A stretch of 32,611 bases of DNA, taken from positions 77,377-109,987 of the forward strand of contig CP070802.1 of assembly GCA_020343595.1 (NCBI GenBank). Reading direction: 5' to 3'. Positions within the stretch are counted from its first letter, which is position 1; each line of letters begins with the position of its first letter. A model generated the notes under the pieces. The model had not been told where the DNA came from. It made no database searches and saw nothing but the letters and a program-made list of their open reading frames with translations. Shown here piece after piece: positions 7,728-15,108 of the stretch. Position numbers and translations under genes: made by a program. This DNA is from Caldifarciminota bacterium. GTDB taxonomy: Bacteria; Hydrothermota; Tepidihabitantia; SM23-42.

Positions 7728-7775
7728 CAAAAAAACGCGGCGGCTGTTCAAACCGCCACGTCATTGTTTTTTTTC
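7728..7775. terminator. Bidirectional terminator between nitroreductase and glnA
   Basis: GGCGG (7739-7743) and CCGCC (7753-7757) form a stem. A run of T follows at 7767-7774 and a run of A precedes at 7729-7735. It can therefore serve both converging genes. Confidence 0.7.
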
Positions 7776-7848
7776 GCTGTAATCCTTTTTTTATATCACC
7801 GTTCCGCTCAGCGAGAATCCTCGGCCAGTAGCCGGGATAATCGTTGAG

Positions 7849-9165
7849 TTAGTATAACTCCAAGTATTTATCCACTTCCCACTTTGACACCTGGATAGAA
7901 TACTCGTCCCATTCCCTCAACTTGATTTCGTGGTATCTCTGGAACAGCGTATCACCGAGTGCGCTTCTCGCTAGATCGCTCTCACCGTAGTACTCGAGCG
8001 CCTGGTATAGCGAGCGGGGTAAGACATCGATGCCCTTGTCATTCAGGACATCTGTTTCGAGCGCATAGACGTTCTCTTCGACAGGTGCAGGAGGTTTCAT
8101 TTTCTTTGTGATACCTTCGAGTCCTGCTCTGAGTACAACTGCAAAAAGCAGGTATGGATTCGCAGACGGGTCGCATGAGCGCAGTTCCATACGCGTGCTC
8201 GTGTATTTCTTCTGGCTTATTTTGGGGACGCGGACTAGTGCCGAACGATTCATTCTTCCCCAGCAAATATATACCGGAGCTTCAAAACCGGAAACCAGCC
8301 GTTTATAGGAATTAACGAGCGGTGAGGTCAGTGCACTTATCTCTTTCATATGTTTGAGCACACCAGCGAGATAGCCGTATGCCAGTTCTGAAAGTCCGTA
8401 ATCGTCCCTGGCATCGGCAAAGAGATTCTTGGTATTCTTGAAGATGCTCTGATGGATGTGCATACCATTACCCGGTGCTCCGAACATTGGTTTGGGCATG
8501 AACGTTGCGAACAATCCATACTCTTCTGCGACTTGTTTAATGACCATGCGTGCCGTTATTATGTTATCGGCGAGGTTGAGGGCGTCCGTGTATAATAGAT
8601 CGATTTCGTGCTGTCCCTTGCCGACTTCATGGTGGCCGGCCTCGAGTTGAATTCCGAATTCCTGGAGCCGGTCGCACATCGTTTTTCTGATCCTGAGACC
8701 GAGGTCGCCGCCGAGGTCAAAATAACCCACGCGGTCATGGGGTAATGGCACTGCTTTTTCACCATCACGCTTGAAAAGATAGAACTCCAACTCGGCGCCA
8801 ACATAGAATTCCATGTTTTTCTTGTGCAGTATGTCCAGGTTCGCTTTTAGAATGGAGCGTGGGTCGACCGGAGCTGGTTTGTGGTCGGGTGCGTAGACAT
8901 CGCAGATGAACCGTGCCGTCTTTTCCTCGTCCCTCGGGATGATGGCGAAGGTCGCAGGATCCGGTTTTAGATACATATCACTCTCAAAGATACGTCCGAA
9001 TCCTTCAACCGACGAACCGTCAAACCAGATGCCTTCTTTCAGCGTTTTCTTCAGATGCTGTACCGGTATTGTTTCATTCTTGACCGAACCGAGTACATCG
9101 GAAAACCAGAGGTCGATGAACCTTACTTTCTCTTTTTCGATTTTCCTGAAGATCGCGTCGAGCAT
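7849..9165 (-). CDS. glnA: Glutamine synthetase type I
   Basis: The enzyme makes glutamine from glutamate, ammonia and ATP. The protein has 438 residues, in the range of GSI enzymes. It begins with the beta-grasp domain (FIDLWFSDVLGSVKNETIP). Next come the DGSSVEGF loop at about 49-56, the metal-binding region GAELEFYLF and EVGKGQHEIDL, and the ATP-site motif GNGMHIHQSIF. YKRLVSGFEAPVYICW and RMELRSCDPSANPYLLFA carry the substrate-binding arginines. Its ATG (9165-9163) shares one base with the stop of the P5C dehydrogenase gene (TAATG), so translation is coupled and both come from the same promoter. Confidence 0.95.
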   Translation of the reverse strand: MLDAIFRKIEKEKVRFIDLWFSDVLGSVKNETIPVQHLKKTLKEGIWFDGSSVEGFGRIFESDMYLKPDPATFAIIPRDEEKTARFICDVYAPDHKPAPVDPRSILKANLDILHKKNMEFYVGAELEFYLFKRDGEKAVPLPHDRVGYFDLGGDLGLRIRKTMCDRLQEFGIQLEAGHHEVGKGQHEIDLLYTDALNLADNIITARMVIKQVAEEYGLFATFMPKPMFGAPGNGMHIHQSIFKNTKNLFADARDDYGLSELAYGYLAGVLKHMKEISALTSPLVNSYKRLVSGFEAPVYICWGRMNRSALVRVPKISQKKYTSTRMELRSCDPSANPYLLFAVVLRAGLEGITKKMKPPAPVEENVYALETDVLNDKGIDVLPRSLYQALEYYGESDLARSALGDTLFQRYHEIKLREWDEYSIQVSKWEVDKYLELY

Positions 9166-10769
9166 TACTTTCTCCGCTTCTTCTTAGTGGTTCGGCGAGA
9201 GATTTTCTTGCCTTTCTTTTTGCTCTCGATCTTTTCAGCTATCGCTTTTGCCTGTGTGAAGAGCGCTAGATAATCCGGCCCGCCTGCTTTGGAGTCAGTT
9301 CCTGACATGTTGAAGCCGCCGAATGGCTGGATGCCGACCAGCGCGCCAGTACACTTACGGTTGATATAGAGATTACCGACGAAGACTTCGCGCTTTGCTT
9401 TTTCGATTTTCTTCTTGTTCTTTGTATAGACGGCGCCGGTGAGACCATATTCTGAATCATTGGCCAATTCTACCGCGTGGTCAAAATCCCTCGCTCTGGT
9501 GACACCCAAAACCGGACCGAAAATCTCTTCCTGGAATATACGGTGCTGTTTTTCGATGTCGGTAATAACTGTCGGTCTGATGAACCATCCATTACCGGGT
9601 GCCGGTTCACCGCCGCACACCAGGGTTCCTTCCGACTTGCCGATTTTGATGTATTCGAGTATCGAATCATACGCTGATTCGTTGATAACGGGACCCATAT
9701 AGTTGTCATAATCTTTTGTGGGACCAACCGTGATCGCTTCGACCGTCGGAATGAATTTCCTCATGAATTCATCGTAGATCTTGTCATCGAGGATCAACCG
9801 TGAACAGGCCGAACATTTCTGACCCTGAAATCCAAATGCAGAAATCCTGACACCTGCTACAGCACTGTCGATATCTGCCTCTGAATCAACAATGATGAGA
9901 TCTTTGCCACCCATTTCGGCGATAACTCTTTTTATCCATATCTGCCCGGGTTGTGTTTTCCCTGCTTGTTCAACAATCCGCAGGCCAACTGGCTTTGAAC
10001 CTGTAAATGCTACGAATCGTGTTTTTGGATGCCGGACCAGATAATCACCTGCTATGGCACCAGGTCCGGTAAGAAAATTGACGACGCCCACGGGAACTTT
10101 TGCTTCTTCCACAATCTCCATAAACTTCGCGGCGATCCCTGGCGAATCACTAGAAGGTTTCAATATGACCGTATTTCCGCTCACGAATGCAGCCGTTGTC
10201 ATACCCGTCAATATCGCCAACGGAAAGTTCCATGGTGGAATTACAATACCTACTCCGAGTGGAATGTAGACTTGCTTGTTTATTTCCCCGGGGTATGTAT
10301 AGAGTTTCGGTCCTTTATCATAGCGCAAAGCCTCGAGCGCATAATAGTCACAAAAGTCTATTGCTTCGGCAGTATCAGCGTCGGCCTCAAGCCAGTTTTT
10401 GCCCTCTTCAAGAACCATCCAGGCGTTGAGTTCGAACCGGCGCCGTCGCATGATATTTGCCACTTTGAAGAGATATCCTGCTCTTGTCTTGGCCGGAGTA
10501 TATCGCCAGGATTCGAACGTTTTGAGCGCTACCTGCATCGCACGCTCGGCCGTCGCCTCGTCTGCTTTCTGAAAGGTCCCGATAACTTCACCCTTTTTTG
10601 ACGGGTTATATGAATGGAATTTGTTGTTTAATCTAATCCTCTCGCCACCGATTATGATGCTGTATTCCTTGCCGAATTGGGATTCGACCTGGGTGATGGC
10701 TTTCTCCATCTTCTTTCGGGTGTCTGTTTTTGTGAAATCATTGTATTTCTCTGTCCTGAATTGTTTCAT
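9165..10769 (-). CDS. 1-pyrroline-5-carboxylate (glutamate semialdehyde) dehydrogenase
   Basis: The aldehyde dehydrogenase-family protein has 534 residues from ATG 10769. AAGGAGG (10780-10774) lies four bases upstream and favours this ATG over the adjacent TTG. Diagnostic features are IPPWNFPLAILTGMTTAAFVSGNTVILKPSS, the Glu motif VIAEMGGKDLIIV and the catalytic Cys319 in GFQGQKCSACSR. The C-terminal FGGFNMSGTDSKAGGPDYL is typical of RocA/PruA-type P5C dehydrogenases, which oxidise glutamate semialdehyde to glutamate with NAD+. The last roughly 20 residues are an unusual Lys/Arg-rich tail not needed for the fold. Coupling to glnA suggests proline- or ornithine-derived carbon and nitrogen is passed to glutamine. 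Confidence 0.92.
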   Translation of the reverse strand: MKQFRTEKYNDFTKTDTRKKMEKAITQVESQFGKEYSIIIGGERIRLNNKFHSYNPSKKGEVIGTFQKADEATAERAMQVALKTFESWRYTPAKTRAGYLFKVANIMRRRRFELNAWMVLEEGKNWLEADADTAEAIDFCDYYALEALRYDKGPKLYTYPGEINKQVYIPLGVGIVIPPWNFPLAILTGMTTAAFVSGNTVILKPSSDSPGIAAKFMEIVEEAKVPVGVVNFLTGPGAIAGDYLVRHPKTRFVAFTGSKPVGLRIVEQAGKTQPGQIWIKRVIAEMGGKDLIIVDSEADIDSAVAGVRISAFGFQGQKCSACSRLILDDKIYDEFMRKFIPTVEAITVGPTKDYDNYMGPVINESAYDSILEYIKIGKSEGTLVCGGEPAPGNGWFIRPTVITDIEKQHRIFQEEIFGPVLGVTRARDFDHAVELANDSEYGLTGAVYTKNKKKIEKAKREVFVGNLYINRKCTGALVGIQPFGGFNMSGTDSKAGGPDYLALFTQAKAIAEKIESKKKGKKISRRTTKKKRRK

Positions 10770-10788
10770 CAAACCTCCTTACGTGCCC

Positions 10789-10816
10789 ATTATATTCGTG
10801 CATAGTCCGAAGTCAA
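10789..10816 (-). promoter_or_regulatory. Promoter of the P5C dehydrogenase-glnA operon (with leader)
   Basis: On the minus strand, TTGACT at 10816-10811, a 16-base spacer and TATAAT at 10794-10789. A leader of roughly 15 bases contains AAGGAGG (10780-10774) before ATG 10769. It is one of only two clear promoters here that leave room for a ribosome-binding site. Confidence 0.8.
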
Positions 10817-10887
10817 GGAGGTTGGGCATCGCGGATGTACTGAACGTGCCAATATCATAAAATCATCGTTAATCATGATACTCGTTG

Positions 10888-10915
10888 TTGACTTTTAGAG
10901 GAGGACTGTTATATT
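10888..10915 (+). promoter_or_regulatory. Promoter of the LEA14-like gene, leaderless
   Basis: TTGACT at 10888-10893, a 16-base spacer and TATATT at 10910-10915, with ATG 10921 five bases later. A GGAGG at 10900-10904 lies in the promoter spacer, upstream of the expected transcript start and too far from the ATG to be a ribosome-binding site. Confidence 0.75.
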
Positions 10916-10920
10916 AATCT

Positions 10921-11367
10921 ATGAAAAGAATACTGGGTTTAATATTACTGCTGGCCATAGTTCTTTCCTGTGCCAGCATCAAGGAACGCCTGGCTATAAA
11001 GGAATGCAAATTCTCGCTCATATCAGTTAAACCCTATTCCTTTACATTCTCGAATCTCAAGTTGGATTTTGAGATAAAAGTCGACAATCCTAACACTGTT
11101 GATGCGGTGCTCGACAAGTTCGTGTATACTTTCTTCGCGAATAACACACAGGTTTTCACGGGTACAACCGGGAACAAGGTTGAGGTTCCGGCCAAGAAGT
11201 CCACGCAATTCACCACGACGATCACACTTGAATACAATGCGATCGGGCAGGCAATGGCCGAGGCAATTCGATTGGGTTCGGCAGCATATCGTATCGACGC
11301 CCGCGCTTATGTCAGTACACTGCTGGGAGAGATCAGTTATCCGGTCAATATTGAATTAAATCAGTAG
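10921..11367 (+). CDS. LEA14-like (WHy domain) lipoprotein
   Basis: The 148-residue protein has a hydrophobic N-terminus and a lipobox, VLSC, with Cys17 as the probable lipid-attached residue. Residues about 35-145 form a WHy/LEA14-type beta-sandwich: FSNLKLDFEIKVDNPNTVDAVLDKFVYTFFANNTQVFTG is the hallmark LDF-x-VxNPN pattern, and a terminal strand YPVNIELN follows. Bacterial LEA14 lipoproteins are envelope proteins of uncertain role, sometimes linked to desiccation or stress. It is followed after 22 bases by the MGMT-family gene and is probably co-transcribed with it. Confidence 0.8.
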   Translation: MKRILGLILLLAIVLSCASIKERLAIKECKFSLISVKPYSFTFSNLKLDFEIKVDNPNTVDAVLDKFVYTFFANNTQVFTGTTGNKVEVPAKKSTQFTTTITLEYNAIGQAMAEAIRLGSAAYRIDARAYVSTLLGEISYPVNIELNQ

Positions 11368-11389
11368 TAGTATCAATACGGGGGGATGA

Positions 11390-11863
11390 ATGGCGAAGAA
11401 GTGTAAATCATGGCGTGAAAAATTACGTGATAGCAAGGGTTTGCCCAAGGTCATAAAGATAAATGAAAAGATGAGTAAGCGATGGGGTAGTGGTACTGTC
11501 GTTATCCCGGCACCGATCGAGGTCGACAAACTCATGAGAAAAGTACCTAAAGGAAAATTGATCACGATAAACGAGATACGCGAATATATGGCAAGGAAGT
11601 ACAAGGCATCGATCGGCTGTCCAATGACCTGCGGGATATTCGCTTGGATTGCGGCGCATGCCGCTCATGAGGATTGGGAGGCGGGGAAGAAACGTATCAC
11701 ACCGTATTGGCGCACCCTGAAAACAGGGGGCATCATCAATGAGAAGTATCCTGGTGGTGTCGAAGTGCAGAAGAAACTCCTCCAGAAGGAAGGGCATAAG
11801 ATCGTGAAAAAAGGCAAGAAGCATGTCGTTGTAGATTTTGACAAACGGCTTGTAAGACTCTGA
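11390..11863 (+). CDS. MGMT-family (alkyltransferase-like winged-helix) protein
   Basis: The 157-residue cytoplasmic protein is basic. The central part, VPKGKLITINEIREYMARKYKASIGCPMTCGIFAWIAAHAA, resembles the DNA-binding helix-turn-helix half of O6-methylguanine-DNA methyltransferases. The classical PCHR acceptor motif is absent and is replaced by GCPMTCG. The rest (TPYWRTLKTGGIINEKYPGGVEVQKKLLQKEGH) is a conserved block I recall from annotated MGMT-family proteins of similar length. A role in alkyl-lesion recognition is possible, but catalysis by the standard mechanism is doubtful. GGGGG (11381-11385) precedes the ATG at 11390. An ATG at 11386 is out of frame. Confidence 0.6.
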   Translation: MAKKCKSWREKLRDSKGLPKVIKINEKMSKRWGSGTVVIPAPIEVDKLMRKVPKGKLITINEIREYMARKYKASIGCPMTCGIFAWIAAHAAHEDWEAGKKRITPYWRTLKTGGIINEKYPGGVEVQKKLLQKEGHKIVKKGKKHVVVDFDKRLVRL

Positions 11864-12160
11864 CGCCACAAAACCACCGAGGCTGAGATGTTAAGAAGTT
11901 GAGAAGATTAAACTCTGTCTTCTTCGTTAATGAAAGAGTGGTCTCTGTACGAACCTTCACTTCAATTATTATCTTAGCCTACGAATACACGAATATCATC
12001 GGCCGACAAATCAGCACAAAAGTTTAAAAGTTTATGCCTGTCCCCGGTGCACAATTTTTGTGCACAGCGCACTGTATTTGTGCAGCAATATGGGCATTTA
12101 GCTCGTAATTTCATCACTTTTCTCTGGCACAGAATATGCTATTATAAAGGGCAGAGGTGA
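11864..12160. other. Non-coding stretch with one perfect inverted repeat
   Basis: No supported gene lies in this 297-base interval. The clearest structure is GTGCACAA/TTGTGCAC at 12047-12065 (eight-base arms, three-base loop). It is preceded by TGTCCCC, and a second TTTGTGCA lies at 12078-12085. No T-run follows, so a simple terminator is unlikely. A regulatory site or relic of a REP-like repeat is possible. Just before the next gene, a TATTAT at 12140-12145 could be a -10 box, but no good -35 is seen. Confidence 0.4.
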
Positions 12161-12163
12161 ATG

Positions 12164-12940
12164 ATGAAAAAAGTGAGAGTTTTCCTTAATCTGATGATAA
12201 TCAGCGGCCTGTTGGGACTGGCCGGCTGTTCTTTTGAAGGCGTTGATAACGAGCCACCGGCCGTACCCAGAGGTTTGAGGTCGATAACCGGCGATGAGGA
12301 AGTTCTCCTCGTCTGGTATCAGAATAATGAACATGATCTTGCCGGCTATCGCATCTATCGGAGTCTTGAGCCATTTGGTCTGTACTATGAGATCGGCGAG
12401 ACCAATCTCGACTACTTCCTTGATTATGGTCTGGTAAACGGCATAACGTATTACTACGCAGTAACTGCATTCGACTATGATGGCAACGAGAGCGAGTTTT
12501 CGTATGAAATAGTGTACGACACACCAAGGCCCGAAGGTTTCGATGAGCAGATCTTTGACTACACGATCTATCCTGACTATGCTGGGTGGAAATTCAGCGC
12601 TTACAGTATCGTGCCATTCGACTACCCGACCTGTGATTTCTACTACGGTTATGACGAAGTCGAACAGGCTTATTGTTTCTATGTTGGACATCCAGGCGGT
12701 TTGATACAGGATTTCGGTTATACATCGTCATTTGACGAGATAACCTACGCGCCTCAGCAGGGTTGGTCTGCAACCGGAAAAGTAGAGGCGATACCGGGAC
12801 ATACCTATATCATGCATACATGGGATAATCACTATGCGAAATTCCGTGTAACAGGTTTGGGTACGTACTCGGTGATTTTCGACTGGGCTTACCAGACTGA
12901 CATAGGTAACCCAGAGTTGGTGATGAACCAAGGAGGCTAA
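12164..12940 (+). CDS. Fibronectin type III domain lipoprotein
   Basis: Of two adjacent ATGs (12161, 12164) the second is better spaced from AGAGGTGA (12153-12160). It gives 258 residues. The signal peptide ends in a lipobox, LAGC, with Cys22. Residues about 30-120 form an FN3 domain: PPAVPRGLRSITGDEEVLLVWYQNNEHDLAGYRIYRS, ending in GITYYYAVTAFDYDGNESEFS. The remaining 135 residues are rich in Tyr, Phe and Asp and look beta-structured, but I do not recognise a family. It is probably anchored in the outer or inner membrane and exposed to the periplasm or surface. It is the first of four envelope genes in a row. Confidence 0.8.
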   Translation: MKKVRVFLNLMIISGLLGLAGCSFEGVDNEPPAVPRGLRSITGDEEVLLVWYQNNEHDLAGYRIYRSLEPFGLYYEIGETNLDYFLDYGLVNGITYYYAVTAFDYDGNESEFSYEIVYDTPRPEGFDEQIFDYTIYPDYAGWKFSAYSIVPFDYPTCDFYYGYDEVEQAYCFYVGHPGGLIQDFGYTSSFDEITYAPQQGWSATGKVEAIPGHTYIMHTWDNHYAKFRVTGLGTYSVIFDWAYQTDIGNPELVMNQGG

Positions 12941-12941
12941 G

Positions 12942-14030
12942 ATGAAACGATCATTATTTATTCTATTATTGCTCGGCGTTGTACCGATGTTCGCCGACAA
13001 CATAACTAATATCTACTATACTTACGATTACTACGAGCCCGGCTACTATGATGAATACTGGTACAATGATTACTGGTATAACGGACATTGGGTATACATG
13101 CCATACGGATACTATTGCGTGCGTTTCGTGTGGTGGTATCCATGGTGGTGGGACTGGTATTGGGCAAGATGTCACTGGTGCCACCATTTCCAGCTGGATT
13201 TCTTCTATGCTGGATTCTACGTTGTCTGGTATGATCACGGTTACTGGTGGTACAGGCCTCGCTATGGACAGTATGTGCGTTACCGTTTGCCATACTCTTA
13301 CCACGTTCTGCGCGTCAAGGCGAGAACGAGTGGCATATACCTTCCGGAAAAACCGCCGCGTGAGATCAACCTGCCCTATCAGGAGAATCAGATCATGAAC
13401 CTTGCCAGGCAGAATGATCCGGGACTCTTTGCCCGCGTGGAAAGAGAACAACAAAGCGGCAACCTTGAGAGGATGCGGACGAATTACGTGAAGCAGGTCA
13501 ACCGCGAGATCGCCACCAAGAACCGGCAGCATGGCATCAAGGATATGAATATTGACATAAACGAACTGTCAAAGCGTCAGAGACCTATCGCCAGGACGAG
13601 CGAAATGAGGTCGACTAACACAAGGACCAACGCAGGCAGTCAGAGCCGCGTTCAGAACGAGAGCAGGAATACAAGAACGAGCTCACCGAGAGAACAGACA
13701 CGGGTCGAGAGGCCATCGCGCATTCAGAAGGAAAGCAAGATTAAGAGATCGAGCACGCCTGTTGCGCCGGGCCGGCCTGGTCAGCGCGTCGAGCGCACGG
13801 ACAAGCAGGAGGAGCGACCCAGATCGCCTACCGTCGAGAAATCAAGTAGACATGGAAAAGCGGAACCCAGGGTCCCTGATCGTAAGGAAGAGAAGAACGA
13901 GAAACCGAAGAGTGACAAACGGAAGAGCTCGCCTCAATCCCAGAGACCGCGGGATCGTCAGCCGAGTGTGTCACGCAATCCGCGCGATGATCGATTCTAC
14001 TCAAACGAGTCAAACGAGAACGTGAGGTAG
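12942..14030 (+). CDS. Secreted protein with Tyr/Trp-rich domain and long basic disordered tail
   Basis: The 362-residue protein starts six bases after an AGGAGG (12931-12936), which overlaps the end of the previous gene. A signal peptide (about 1-18) is followed by about 105 residues of extreme composition: roughly 27 Tyr and 14 Trp by hand count, in runs such as WWYPWWWDWYWARCHW. A middle part (about 130-210) looks helical. The last 150 residues are dominated by Arg, Lys, Ser, Pro, Glu and Gln and are probably disordered. I do not recognise a characterised family. An adhesive, cell-wall-binding or amyloid-like surface role is conceivable from composition only. The DUF4384-PEGA gene starts two bases after its stop. 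Confidence 0.75.
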   Translation: MKRSLFILLLLGVVPMFADNITNIYYTYDYYEPGYYDEYWYNDYWYNGHWVYMPYGYYCVRFVWWYPWWWDWYWARCHWCHHFQLDFFYAGFYVVWYDHGYWWYRPRYGQYVRYRLPYSYHVLRVKARTSGIYLPEKPPREINLPYQENQIMNLARQNDPGLFARVEREQQSGNLERMRTNYVKQVNREIATKNRQHGIKDMNIDINELSKRQRPIARTSEMRSTNTRTNAGSQSRVQNESRNTRTSSPREQTRVERPSRIQKESKIKRSSTPVAPGRPGQRVERTDKQEERPRSPTVEKSSRHGKAEPRVPDRKEEKNEKPKSDKRKSSPQSQRPRDRQPSVSRNPRDDRFYSNESNENVR

Positions 14031-14032
14031 GC

Positions 14033-14644
14033 GTGCTTCTTGCCTTACTGATGTCGCTCATTATTGCCGGTGCACCGCTCGAGGTCTCTTTGTGGACCGA
14101 CCGCGAGGGTGCACCTTACAGTCCTGGTGACTTGTTGACGATATACTTCTCGGCAAACGAGTCATGCTATCTTGCAGTCTATAATATAGAGCAGGGGGGA
14201 GGAGTTACCCGACTCTTCCCCCCGGAAGACGACAACGGCTGGGTACGTGGGGGGCAGGTCTATCAATTGCCGCCTGATTATGCTGACTATGACTTTCGAG
14301 TAACCGGACCTGCCGGGGTCGAGACGATCATCGTGGTTGCATCTACCAGCAGGTTACCGGCGCTGAATGACGAGGGTCCAGATATTGTAACCCAGGTCAT
14401 AGACATTGAGATCAAAGAACCCGAGCCTGCCGAGCTGCTCATCGTTACGGTTCCACCTCGATGCAGGATATATCTGACGGAAACCGAATCAGGAAACAGG
14501 GAATATGCCGGTGAGGCACCTTTGGGTATCGTACTGAAACCAGGGGAATACCTGGTCGAAGTCAAGAAGGCAGGATACCGGACGCTTAGGCGCAACGTGT
14601 CACTGGATCCGGGCGAGAAACGCAAGGTCCATGTTAAACTCTGA
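14033..14644 (+). CDS. Secreted DUF4384-PEGA domain protein
   Basis: The 203-residue protein begins with GTG at 14033, two bases after the upstream stop; GAGGTAG (14024-14030) serves as ribosome-binding site. After a short signal peptide (LLALLMSLIIAGAP), residues about 20-120 match DUF4384: VSLWTDREGAPYSPGDLLTIYFSANESCYLAVYNI, then a conserved LFPPEDDNGWVRGGQVYQLP. The C-terminal 70 residues form a PEGA-type beta-domain (LLIVTVPPRCRIYL, then EAPLGIVLKPGEYLVEVKKAGYRTLRRNVSL). Such proteins are periplasmic or surface proteins without a known enzymatic role. Tight coupling to the Tyr/Trp-rich gene suggests a shared function. Confidence 0.8.
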   Translation: MLLALLMSLIIAGAPLEVSLWTDREGAPYSPGDLLTIYFSANESCYLAVYNIEQGGGVTRLFPPEDDNGWVRGGQVYQLPPDYADYDFRVTGPAGVETIIVVASTSRLPALNDEGPDIVTQVIDIEIKEPEPAELLIVTVPPRCRIYLTETESGNREYAGEAPLGIVLKPGEYLVEVKKAGYRTLRRNVSLDPGEKRKVHVKL

Positions 14645-14651
14645 ACGGGTG

Positions 14652-14679
14652 TTGACATGATGAATGATATGTCTATAAT
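14652..14679 (+). promoter_or_regulatory. Promoter of the Lys-rich secreted protein (short leader)
   Basis: TTGACA at 14652-14657, a 16-base spacer and TATAAT at 14674-14679, both perfect. Fifteen bases containing GAGGT (14685-14689) precede ATG 14695, so this transcript carries a very short leader with a ribosome-binding site. Confidence 0.8.
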
Positions 14680-14694
14680 TTTGCGAGGTATAAA

Positions 14695-15078
14695 ATGAAA
14701 AGGTTCATGTTGCTTTTATTCCTGACGAGTATGTTGCTTGCGATCGAGCAGGTGCCGCGTCAGGTCAATTCAAAAGATGAGAAAAATCCTCCGGTGCAGA
14801 TAGACAGAAACAAGACTTCTGGGCGAACCGGTTCACGCGATACGCGAACCCAGGAGATGAAGGTCGTGCAAAGGAATGATCGGGAGCAGGATCGGTTTCA
14901 GGATTCCAACTCGAACGGTGTGAACGACCGTCGTGAGGATGATTTCCAGAACATAAAGACAAAGAAATCAAAATACAAAGAGTTAATCGATAAGAAGAAG
15001 ATCGAGCAGAAGAAAAAGAAACAGCCGGAAACACCGCGGCAAGACAGAAAGGAACCGGACAAGAAGAAAGAAAAATAG
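14695..15078 (+). CDS. Small Lys-rich secreted protein with a Ca-binding-like motif
   Basis: The 127-residue protein has a signal peptide (MKRFMLLLFLTSMLLA) and then a highly charged, low-complexity sequence. In the middle, DSNSNGVNDRREDDF resembles the Asp/Asn-rich calcium loops of thrombospondin type 3 repeats. The C-terminal 45 residues are mostly Lys, Glu, Gln, Arg and Pro and probably disordered. No family is recognised. It has its own promoter but continues the envelope cluster, and its composition resembles the tail of the Tyr/Trp-rich protein. The gene converges with the minus-strand operon; I see no good terminator in the 30-base gap. Confidence 0.65.
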   Translation: MKRFMLLLFLTSMLLAIEQVPRQVNSKDEKNPPVQIDRNKTSGRTGSRDTRTQEMKVVQRNDREQDRFQDSNSNGVNDRREDDFQNIKTKKSKYKELIDKKKIEQKKKKQPETPRQDRKEPDKKKEK

Positions 15079-15108
15079 CCGTGTTCTAGCTGTTGATCGT
15101 TACGATAC

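Noticed and set aside
10029-10601. 190-codon open frame on the plus strand inside the P5C dehydrogenase gene
   Set aside because: It is antisense to a clearly recognised enzyme, encodes no recognisable domain and has no promoter or ribosome-binding site.
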